Assembly: GCA_003184365.1 (NCBI GenBank)
Contig: NKYR01000088.1
Span: forward strand, 71,984 to 135,983
From: Evernia prunastri
Taxonomy: Eukaryota > Ascomycota > Lecanoromycetes > Lecanorales > Parmeliaceae
Reading direction: 5' to 3'
DNA: 64,000 nt
A model generated the notes under the pieces. The model made no database searches. It was not told the DNA's origin and saw nothing but the letters and a program-made list of their open reading frames with translations. This document shows, piece by piece, positions 22,345 through 32,328 of the stretch. Positions within the stretch are counted from its first letter, which is position 1. Each line of letters starts with the position of its first letter. Position numbers and translations under genes: made by a program.

Positions 22345-24467
22345 GGTGGAGGAATACTTCGGAGGTCGCTGCCGATCTCTGAGGGGGAAGTTGTTCAGAG
22401 AGAATGGCTATGATATCTAATCTGAAGACTGAGGAGGAACACTGACGCACTGACGCGAATTATATACCATCGCGGAAAAGCCGATGCTAGCCGAGAGTTC
22501 TTTGTCCGCCCCTCGATTCATCCGAGTCGGAGGTCCAACAATTTAAAGATCTAATCAGATGCCCTTTTCTTACAGCTGACAACTGGAAATGCAAGATGGT
22601 CAGTGGACAGAGGTTGATCTTATAGACCTTTTCTGCAATAGTATGGACACTCTTCTAAAAATCTGCCCCAATATCGGTCACTCTGTCCTAGAATCTCTAG
22701 CTCACAATTCCAAGCAACGTATTGATCACGCCAGGCAATGACTACACAATGGCTAGCTCACACGGACTTCTACTCGTTTGGGCAGCCGTTCAAGGTGATA
22801 TCCAGAGTAATTCTCAATCGGTCACTGTCCGGCGCTGTTGATTCTTATTCATTTACCCATCAAAATCGAGATCCGAAATTGAGATGACGAAGCGACGCCT
22901 GAACATTCCAGGCCGCGTTTTCAAGAGTAGTCTTGCTAAAGACGACACTGACAACTTGAGTCTTTGACGCCAGTAAGGCAGTTCTCTGGGATGATTGCTT
23001 GTTCGAGACTCCTTTTCCAGTCGCCAGACATGTTGCAACTTGTCTTGCCACACCTTTTTGTTTCGCAAACGAGTTTTGTCAGTTGTCTGCGAATGAGAAT
23101 GCTGACCTCGAAACACGCGAGAACACATGATGGGATGTGACGCAGCCCATAGCTGGACTCGCCGACAAGTCAGCTTCCATATCCAAGGCGAGCAGACTCA
23201 TTTGATCTGGGGTGTCCTTGATGTAGTTTCGACTGCCAAATTTCTAGATACCCGCATCAGATTTGCAGTCCATAGCGCAGAATCCGGCTCAATCATAACC
23301 ACCCCACTCGAGAACCAGCTTGTACGATTCTACATTCAAGCGTGGTCGTCCTCAGCCTTAAGAATGATCAATCTTGAGCTATTCGAGTAGATTGCGTCAC
23401 TCGATCTCAATATCGCAGTATTCCTTTGGTGGACAGAGATCTCGCGATACATCCCTGACGCAGAACGATCTGCTGAAACGTCGACAATCCAGGAACAGTG
23501 TCTGGAATTCTGTCAATCCTTCTGGTTCTGCCAGTCTCATTCAGGTTCCAAAGACGAGTCTCCAGCATTTGGGTTGACTCCTTCCAGACTCTGTCTGCGA
23601 AACAAAATCTATCATTTATCTCTGAACTTCTATATTACAGGTCATCAGCTCGACTGTTGAGGATCTCTGTGCCTTTTCTATCAATTATCCTACTGTGTAT
23701 CCCACATTTGGGTGCCCAAGAGATTGCCATCAACCCCGCGGATCGGGGCCAATAGTGATCATTTCAAGTCTTCTGACTGAACCATCTTGAAAGAAAAAAA
23801 GATGTGCCACACCGTTAGTACAGCTGAGTGGAAGCAGTATGAACAATGGATAAAGTAAAAGGAAAGCACAAAAACAAGGAAGACACTAGAATAATATGAA
23901 TGTTTTTTGCACGCAAATGCATCTTGCCATCAGATACGTGCCGTAAGGCGGGGCCACTTGAGAGCGGTTTTTCCAGGGCCCTGTTTCACGCGAGCGCCAA
24001 GCCATCGACATCGGGTCCGTCGTGCGAGTAACCTTCAATTTCTTCCCCTACCTTTACGCATATTATATATCCAGCAACCTGCTTGTCCATTTTATTTAGA
24101 TTGAAGGGCCAACAACGCCATCAGAGCGCCAATGCCAACTTTGAGCATGCAGCTGAATATTAGGCTCTGGGCGCCAAGGGGGCGGATCGCGGGAGTCCTG
24201 CCAGCTTCTCTGCAGCATCACATAATAATAATAACAGGCCCCTCTCCTTTTACCACCACCTCTTCTCTCTTTTGGCCCTGATTTCTCGTTTCCGGTGGAC
24301 AATTGTCCACGAGAAGTTCTCACTCCTGAGAAATAGCTGTCTGCACTACAGACCTTGTTTGGTTGTTTACCTTTCCTTGCCTTGTCTGTCCTCTCACTTC
24401 TGACCGGCCTCACCACTGGAGCAGCAAATATATATTTTTTGTCACCCGAGCCTTCGCAAGTCGCAGA
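22345..24467. other. Gene-poor region
   Basis: About 2.1 kb with no supported gene. Frames at 22853-23128 (minus) and 23127-23755 (plus) are isolated, overlap stop-rich DNA and lack family character. The last 100-350 bp are pyrimidine-rich and presumably hold the promoter and leader of the cation exchanger gene. Confidence 0.45.
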
Positions 24468-26316
24468 ATGAGCTCACTGCGCAACATGTCGAGCAGATTC
24501 CGAGGCAAGCCGGACCCCGATAGCCAAACAGGTGTACATGAGGAGGCTGTTGGTTTTCCAGAATCAGCACCTGGACAACATGAAAAATCGCAGCACCACA
24601 TGCACATGCCGGGTTACAACCACAACGGGCACAAGGTCACAAAAGGCATACATCCGGATGGTGAGAGTGGAAGAGGGGGAGTACACCCATGGCACTTTCT
24701 ACGGATATGTTTCAGGTCCACGAGTCACCTCTCTACCGGGGTTAATGTCCTCTGGCCCTTCGTACCCGCCGCCATTGCGATCCACTTTGTTCGTCCCGAT
24801 CTGAATCTATGGATATTTATACTCAATTATGTTGCTATGGTTCCTACGGCAAATCTGGTTGGCTTCGCTGGACAAGAACTGGCACGAAAGCTGCCTAAAG
24901 TGCTAGGTGAGCACACACGAACTTTGTTACGCATCGATGCTACACGACGAAGTCATCGTTGCTGGGTGGAACACCCATCCACATGTTTGATTCTGACCCT
25001 ATTCTACTAGGCCTCATCCTCGAAACGTTCATTGGTGGGATTGTTGAAATCGTCCTTTTCATGGTACTCCTCCACAACAGCGTGAATAACAGCCTCATTC
25101 CAGTCATCCGTGCGGCCATCTTGGGCTCCATCCTTGCGAACCTACTACTATGCTTGGGGTTCTGTTTCTTTGCAGGTGGTCTGAGAAGAAACGAACAAGA
25201 ATTCGACGAGGTGATTAGCGAAGTGGGAAATGGACAATTACTAATGGCAGGCTTCGGGCTTCTTATCCCTAGCGCATTCTACGCTTCGCTCCGAGGATCC
25301 GTGGATGATGCCCAACTTCAGGCCACTGTCCTTCATATCAGTCGGACGACTTCGGTGATACTCCTTATTGCTTTCCTGATGTAAGGGCCTTCTACTCCTG
25401 CGCTTATCAAGGAAGTGGCTAAACTTTCTTAGCTATGTATGGTTCCAACTGCATACGCACCACGGTTTATACGCCGACTCGCTCGAAAAAGACGAAGAGC
25501 GCGATGCGGACCGGCATATAGACCTTGCAAAAGCCAAATTGACGCTCACGGAATGTATCGTTGCACTGGTTATTGCGTTAACTTGTGTCTCGCTACATGC
25601 TGTATTCCTAGGTAAGATTCTTTTGAATTTCCGCTACTTTGTAGGTATCTTTCCCCCAAAGTCGTGTTGACTTTGTCGGCTCGGTCCCAGTGGAAGAGAT
25701 CGATTATATAGTCCACCATCATGGTGTGAAAGACGCATTCATGGGCCTTATCCTGGTTCCACTTGTTGAAAAAGCGGCGGAACACCTGACTGGTGAGTTT
25801 TCCTCTCTTTCCCTTGCTACCATAAGATGCACTGACTATTCTGGTATCTAGCCATCGACGAAGCATGGGACAACCAAATGAATTTCGCCCTCGCGCACTG
25901 CATGGGCGCCACAATCCAAACGGCATTGTTCAATTCTTCCCTCGTGGTGATCGTGGGCTGGGGTTTGAACAAGCCAATGGATTTGAATTTTGAAGTTTTC
26001 AACATCGTCGTGCTCATCATGGCGATTATCGTTGTGGGCAACTTCTTGAGAGATCAGGTAAGTCATCGTTCCCCAGCCTTGCCGTTTACCAAAGAGCCAG
26101 TGCTAAGGGATGATGTTGTAGAAATCCAATTATCTAGAGGGTGCATTGTGCATACTGATATATATAATCATTGGTAAATACTCCAAGATATGTCGAGATT
26201 TTTGGGACTAATCACGGGTAACAGCAATTGCGACTTGGTATTATCCTGACCCTACCGGGGAAAATACGAATACGGCGGAGGGTGTTGGGATTGCAAGTAA
26301 TGGCACGCTACTATGA
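24468..26316 (+). CDS. CAX-family cation/proton exchanger
   Basis: Vacuolar-type Ca2+/H+ (or other cation) antiporter. Seven exons (24468-24906, 25011-25380, 25433-25611, 25691-25792, 25852-26057, 26122-26173, 26225-26316) join to 480 codons (479 aa). A His-rich cytosolic N-terminus (QHHMHMPGYNHNGHK) precedes about 11 membrane helices. The first alpha-repeat reads ETFIGGIVEIVLFMVLLHNS. Canonical CAX proteins have a GN-A-ELI core there, so this copy is divergent. The second repeat is intact: LVPLVEKAAEHLTAIDEAWD followed by QMNFALAHCMGATIQTALF. The C-terminus is short and ends in GTLL. It resembles the divergent fungal CAX paralogues more than yeast VCX1, so the cation is uncertain. Every junction is GT-AG; the first intron (104 nt) is the longest. 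Confidence 0.9.
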
Positions 26317-26571
26317 AATTCTTGGTTCTTTTTCCACACAGCGCGATATCATATGAAGTACACAAGCACGGCGTTCTGGGGGAAATTTGTTGGGCATAGC
26401 AAACTTTTGTGTAAACGTTTGTAGTGCCGAAGCAAAAAGCGCACATTTCGCCAATGAGTGAGCATTTACAACAGTCGCCAATGAATGATCATCTAAAACA
26501 GGACAAAGCCAGGAAACAAGGTCCAATCTCCATCAACCGGCAAAGCCACCATTGAATCACGGTCCTATCCC

Positions 26572-27409
26572 CTACTTGCAGCCATCGCACATATCAGGAA
26601 GAGACGAGTAAAAGACGACACTGCTCGTCAGCGTCTCCCCGGTGAGATTATAGTATCCGTCAAGCACGTCCAACGCATCTTCCTTCAACAGCTCCATACC
26701 TCCCACGTTCTTCTCACAGGACTCCTCACACACGTCCTCCACCACATCCGGAGGATAGTTCACCTCTGGCTCCGTCGGCAGCCCGGTCCGATGCTGCCCA
26801 TGGAACGCCCAAGAATCGTAATCCGGCCCGCCGGCTAGGGTATAGCAGAAGACATCTTTATCCGTGTCCTTCCCGGTGCAGTACTTAGTCGGCTCGCCGT
26901 AACGGGAGCGTAAACATTCGTTTTGGAGGATCGGTTTGTCTTTGGGATCGTAATCGATTTGGACGTCGACGGAGGTGCCAGACTGGCAGGCTGGTTCGAG
27001 GATGTCTTGATTACGGTCTCGGAGTCAGTCTTGCCTGTTTGAGAGGGTATAGCGAGCCTTGAAACACGTCTGGAGAGTAGAACCCCCCCCCAGACATGTC
27101 TCGAGACGCAGCTTTTGGGACAAAGCGGAAGCCTAGAATCTGGAAATACGTACACGTGCGGTCTTGGTGGGCATTATAGTAGCTGATGTGGTAGTAGAAG
27201 CCATAGGTGTGGTCCATTGCCCACTGATGTGAGGCGCAGAAGCAGACGGTGCGGTTGAGGGTGTCTCCTGTTGGAGCAGAGATGACGGTATCTGCTTTGG
27301 CAGATTGGAGGACTGGACCTGCGGATAAGGCCGTGAAGCGAGGACCTGGTGGGTAGGCGAGAATGAGAAGGGGAAGGTAGAGGATGAGACAGAGAATGTT
27401 GGGAAACAT
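26572..27409 (-). CDS. Small secreted cysteine-rich protein
   Basis: Two exons, 27154-27409 and 26572-27005, join to 230 codons (229 aa). The N-terminus MFPNILCLILYLPLLILAYP is a clear signal peptide. The mature protein has ten cysteines, including VCFCASH, an early PACQSG, NECLRSRYGEPTKYC, DVCEESC and the terminal DMCDGCK, consistent with a disulfide-stabilised extracellular fold. It has an NLTGETLTS glycosylation site. I do not recognise the family. Size, signal peptide and even Cys count match effector-like secreted proteins, but no activity can be claimed. Its single intron (148 nt) is homologous to an intron in the SnoaL-like gene at 58471-59357 (see separate entry). Confidence 0.8.
27006..27153 (-). 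mobile_element. Introner-like intron, copy A
   Basis: Intron of the secreted Cys-rich gene. On the minus strand it starts GTACGTATT and ends ATCAAG. Phase (T + AC = Tyr) and continuous coding on both sides fix its borders. It shares with the intron at 59046-59226 the same first nine bases, a core with GTCTCGAGACATGTCTGGGG, and a 3' region with ACTGACTCCGA (probable branch point). An ACACGTCTGG / CCAGACATGT pair can form a hairpin around the nine-base homopolymer run. Confidence 0.65.
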
Positions 27410-27919
27410 GTTGATTTGCGTTTGGCGTCGTGGGCTGGTATTGCTATGATCCTGACTGGAGTTCGTGCTAAGACTCCTGGACGAAAAGAATGTAGTATAA
27501 TGATTATCGATGGTTTCCTCTCTTCACTGTCAGACCAAAGTATACGATTGGGAAGAAAGGTTGTTGAGGTTTGCAAGAGAGAGCACCTGCAGGTCAAGTT
27601 TCGGCCGTAGATTCTCTTTTGTTGTTTGAAGAAAGAGCAGCTCTTTGCACAGCAGGTGCTTTCCAGGAAGCCCCCTCTAAACATTGTCCAGTACCGTGAT
27701 AGGGCCCCAAGCCGATAGACGGCTATGGTACATGGCGGACGTTCGTACGATCCGCAATTGGAAAGAAGGAGCTGATACTCGGGAGAGTGCGGACCAAGTT
27801 CTTTCAATTGCATCAAACTGCAGGAGTATTTCGCCGCCTTTGGAAAGTTTCTTGACCAAAATCTGGGTGCAGCAATTCTTGAAACACGATATCCTTGATA
27901 CCTTTAAGATCCGCCACTT
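27410..27919. other. Short intergenic region
   Basis: About 500 bp between two minus-strand genes. Frames crossing it are antisense or out-of-frame extensions of the neighbours. Nothing else recognised. Confidence 0.5.
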
Positions 27920-28886
27920 TCACAGGTTACTTGCAATCCAATCCCACCACTGTTTTACTTCGGCGCCATCTGGACCGAGGACGTTACCACCTGCTACACT
28001 CACAGTAACATTGACCTCGTCCATCTGTGAAAATTCGAATTTGCCATCGCCCCCATCGCCGAGCCACTCCTTCTCTTCCCCAACATCTAGATCGTTCATC
28101 CCAATCCCTGAGTCCAACAGGCCCTTCCTCCTTGAGCTTCTCACGTTTGTTATCTCCGCTTCCAGAGCAATTTTCACCAAAGGAGCTGGGAGGGCAGTGA
28201 ATAGGTCTAGCTTGTTTGCAGCAATCAGTACCGGCAGCTCTTTGGGAGCTCTGGAGGTCTTCGAGCTCGTAGATCGCTTCTGCAACAAAAGCAGCATGTC
28301 GTGGAGGTATTCCGCTGCCTGGCGAAGAGCTTCATTCCCGGTGCCACTAGTACCCATAGATAAGTCTGCGGCATCAACCATGAATATGATACCCTTCAGA
28401 TTCTGTGGCTTAATGACGCTGTTGAAAGCGTGGTGCCTTAGCTTCCCGTGGCCTGGAGTGTCGGCAAGTAGGAACTTCTTATGGACCTGATTAGAGGGAT
28501 CGTTGACCGATCTGTATTTCGAGGATGCGGCCTTCGTAGAGACGGGAAGGGACACTTTGATGCTTAAGGGGACTTGAGATGTGCGGGTCTCAGCGTGCAG
28601 GCCTCTTTCGAACTGGGAAGTCCTGTCAGCAAGAGTCCTGCGAATAGAACATGTTCATTACCAGTGTCAGCAGTGCTGTCTTCCCAGCGCCGGTTGGACC
28701 AACAAGTAGAAATGAGGGCAAGCTGGTCGAGGAAGTGGAGCGGTAGATCACTAGATGAAGGAACAAAGGGACTGAGAGAACGAGGAGGATAGCAACGCCG
28801 ATTGCCACAGGCGTTGGCCCCATTATCAAAGAAATCCAACTCTGCGAATCAGTCCACGGCATGATTCTCGCAATTTGTGTGTTCAA
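27920..28886 (-). CDS. SRP102: Signal recognition particle receptor subunit beta
   Basis: ER-membrane GTPase that anchors SRP receptor alpha for co-translational targeting. Two exons, 28662-28886 and 27920-28612 (49-nt intron), give 305 aa. The N-terminal membrane helix is MGPTPVAIGVAILLVLSVPL. The G1 loop VGPTGAGKTALL follows directly. The second exon resumes with LFERGLHAETRTSQVPLSI, the switch I region, then G3 DTPGHGKLRHHAF, and G4 ANKLDLF. It ends VKQWWDWIASNL, the usual helix of the family. An ATG eight codons downstream of 28886 (MPWTDSQSW) is an alternative start. The reverse strand has a long open frame across exon 2 that is only a shadow. Confidence 0.94.
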
Positions 28887-29134
28887 GGAAGGGTGGCTGA
28901 GTGAAGTTCAGATGTACCTAAGTAAGTTCCTAACTTAGAGTCTTGATGCGGAGGACGCTAAAGAACTCCGCAAGGAGGCGGCCGTCATCACTGTGACTTG
29001 TTTTTCTAAGCTACGCGTCCATGTAATACCAGAGATTGATCATGGGGACTTCGTATCCATGGTCAAAGACGTTTGCAATACACACTGAAGTGAGGTGACC
29101 TTTGGGTCGCCCATTCCGCCAACCGCCGTCCAAG

Positions 29135-31568
29135 ATGACTTCCCTGTCAGCTTCCTCTGCAACTCCGCATGGCGCCGCGCCCATTACACCAGCTTTGGCA
29201 AATGGAAAAGCCAGTGCAGCACTTCCCAAGGTTACCAGCGAAAACAGTTCCGCGATCGACAAGATGGCTCCCTCTCAAGACAAGCTACCGCTCCACGATG
29301 ATATCATGCAGCTTGCAAGATTAGGAGAGATAGGCCCTATCCAAACTCTTTTCGAGACTGGGAAGTTCACTGCCAGATACAAAGACCAGGAAAATATCAC
29401 CCCGCTGCATGTAAGCTTTAACACGACACGCTATGAGCTTTGCTTACAGACTGACAGTGGGCTGCAATCAATAATCATTATGCCCTCTGTAAATACCTCG
29501 TTGAGTCTGGCGCGGATGTCAATGCAACAGGCGGCGAGTCCGTCGCTACTCCTGCTATGTGGGCTGTACAACGATGCCACCTCTATATCGTCAACCTGCT
29601 ACTTGACAACGGCTCAAACCCTCTCCTCACAGATGGGCAGGGTTACAATATGCTTCATCTAGCAACGTTCGACGGCAACGTGTTTTTACTTCTCATCCTA
29701 CTTCATCAGAACATTCCCGTTGATGGACCAGATCCCCAAGGGCATACATGCTTGATGTGGGCTGCATACAAAGGATATCCTGCGTGCGTGGATGTGTTAT
29801 TGCATTGGGGCGCTAGCGTCAACCTTGCAGACCAGAATGGCTTCACAGCGTTACATTGGGCACTTGTCAAAGGAAACCCGGCCTGTATTCAGAAGCTGAT
29901 CGAGCACGGTTCTGATCGATTCATTCAGACGAATGACGGCAAAACCCCTGCAACAGTCGCACAGGAGATGAATTCAAGAGGCGCATGGCATAGGGCGCTC
30001 AAAGAATCTGGCTTGAATCCAGACGGCACCGCAAAACCGTTTCCTCTGCCTTATGCCCCTTTCATCAGATCTCGCGTCTTCTTAGACAGGTCCTTCTTCC
30101 TCTTCCCGTTTCTCCAGATGTTCATAATTTTCTCTGTTCTTAGCGGAATGCCCATATTTGCAGCTGTACCTATTACCATTTTCCTCGCATATTCTCTACA
30201 GTGGGCCGCTCAGCAAGTGCTGCAGTGGGCGCCCCGCGACATGCAGCATTTGCAACAGACGGTAAGCAATCTAAAGCTCTCTCAAGGCTCGATGTGACTA
30301 ATAACAGCATCAGCCATACTTGGCCGGTGTTTTTGCGGCTACACTATTTTGGGTCGGTGTACGTTGGTTCACGACCCTGTTAATGAGTAGGTTGAGTGGT
30401 GCCTCGACGTGAGCCAGGCTGACAATACCAGCTACATATTCATCTCATCCCGTCTTCAATATGCTTTTTGCAGTCAGCTATGGACTTTGTGCTTACTTCT
30501 ATACATACGGCATGATCGAAGATCCTGGTTACGTGCCGAAGCTTCGGAGTCGTGCCCAGCAAAAGGCAGTCATTGATGAATTACTGAACCTGTGGAAGTT
30601 CGATGATCAAAACTTCTGTGTATCCTGCATGGTTAGAAAGCCCTTACGGAGTAAACACTGCAGAAGATGTAGCCGTTGCGTGGCGAAACATGATCAGTAA
30701 GTCCCGCTTAATCAACTTCATGAGACACACTGACCTTCCAAAGCCATTGCCCATGGATCCATAGTTGTGTTGGGGCAAACAACCAGAGGCATTTTCTAGT
30801 TTACATAATCGCGCTGGAGGCCGGTATGATTTTCTTCGTACTCCTTGCAGTCTACCGTAAGTATGTCATTCCAACTCCCTCCAGACTAACAGCTAACATA
30901 TCGAAGACATTCAAAATCTCCCGCAACCCAAAGACGCGCAGTGCAACATCCTCTCGGAAAGCATTTGTCGCTACACACTGCGTGATACATTTACTGTGAT
31001 TCTTACTATCTGGACATGTTTGCAGTTGATGTGGGTCACCATGCTTTTAGCCGTACAGATGGTGCAAGTGGCGAGAGCACAAACCACCTACGAGAGTATG
31101 CGCGGCCATCTGCATCAGGGCACACAAGCGTCTCAAGCCATCACATCTGCACTAACTACGGGAAGTATAAGCGCGGAGGGTGCTCAACTGTCTGGTGCGG
31201 GCATGGGCCCCAATCCTGCAATTCCTTCAAGCCGACATCAGCATAAAGAGGGGTGCTTTTCCCAGTGGAAAAAGCTCCTGGGCCTTGACACTTTCGTAGC
31301 CACAGCCATCGGGGGCTCAGAAGGTGGCAATGGGCTAAGGAGACGAGGCAATCCCTACTCGAGGGGCGTCCTCACAAATTGCAAGGACTTCTGGTGCGAT
31401 CCAGCTCCGTACTTTGGAAAGCGGGAGACGGGAGCCGCAATGCTGGATGGAGAAGTGATCAACTACACGAGAATGTATGAGACGCCTCCGAGGATGAAAT
31501 TGCGCAGGCCTCGGCAGGATGAGGATGGTGGCGCGTATCATAGTGTAGGCAGCGAAGATGCTGTCTAA
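29135..31568 (+). CDS. AKR1: Ankyrin-repeat palmitoyltransferase
   Basis: Golgi/endosomal protein S-acyltransferase. Six exons (29135-29410, 29458-30261, 30314-30386, 30432-30696, 30744-30856, 30907-31568) join to 731 codons (730 aa). The N-terminal half has ankyrin repeats (for example DPQGHTCLMWAAYKGYPACV and DQNGFTALHWALVKGNPACI). Membrane helices precede a Cys-rich DHHC domain, with CVSCMVRKPLRSKHCRRCSRC leading into KHDHHCPWIHSCVGANNQRHF. The catalytic motif is split by the fourth intron. It reads DHHC, as in other filamentous fungi, whereas yeast Akr1 has DHYC. The last helices and a cytosolic tail follow. The ATG at 29135 is chosen because the sequence upstream has no other in-frame ATG. 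Confidence 0.95.
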
Positions 31569-32328
31569 TCATCTGTACAAAATGTTACAACTCTAGCGCA
31601 ACCTCATGCCAAGAATACGTTTATGAGCATGCGATTCAAGCTAGAAACAGCATATCTTGGGATAATGGGACTCTACTTACTATCCACGGAAACTATGTTT
31701 CGTTGATGGAAGATGTACTGTGAGGTTTGAAAAGGCAGTTACAAGGTGATTAGAGCATGGCAACCCATAACCCAGTCTGACGTTTCACGCAAAATGGGAA
31801 TATTTCGTCTTCGACAGTACACCTCCAACCCGGCAGTATCGATGCATTGTCACGCAGACAGGGCGTTCAAAACTGTCCGTTCGACTCATATGCTGGCCAT
31901 GGGAACGCAGACCGATTTTGATCACGCATATTACGCCACATAAGCACGTCTTTGATCCAGTATAATTCCTCAGCCAATAAATATCATGGACCACCCTCCA
32001 CTGCGTTAAAGTGTCAACCCCGCCTACTAATCACTACGCCATGGCACACTCGAATCCTATATTCCGAATTTTCATTCAGACAGAAGCCTATCCTTCGTTA
32101 TCTATTGCTTCTGACCGCTCCATCACGCAAGTCACTGCTATTCGGGCTCGTAGCCTACCACGCGCCTGCCTCCAGAAGAATTACCTTAGGGAGAGTATTG
32201 ATTCCAAAGACTCTGTACAGTCCAAGATCTCTGGTCTAGAGGTTAAGCAGCGGTGACTCAGATCGTGACCTATCCAGAAAGTCTGCTAGTCCTCGGGTCA
32301 TTCACAAAGTACCTCTCCGCAAGGCATT
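31569..32328. other. Intergenic region
   Basis: About 760 bp between AKR1 and the HET gene. Nothing beyond short chance frames. Confidence 0.5.

Noticed and set aside
27684..28490. 268-aa plus-strand frame
   Set aside because: Antisense shadow of SRP102, whose GTPase motifs are clear on the minus strand.
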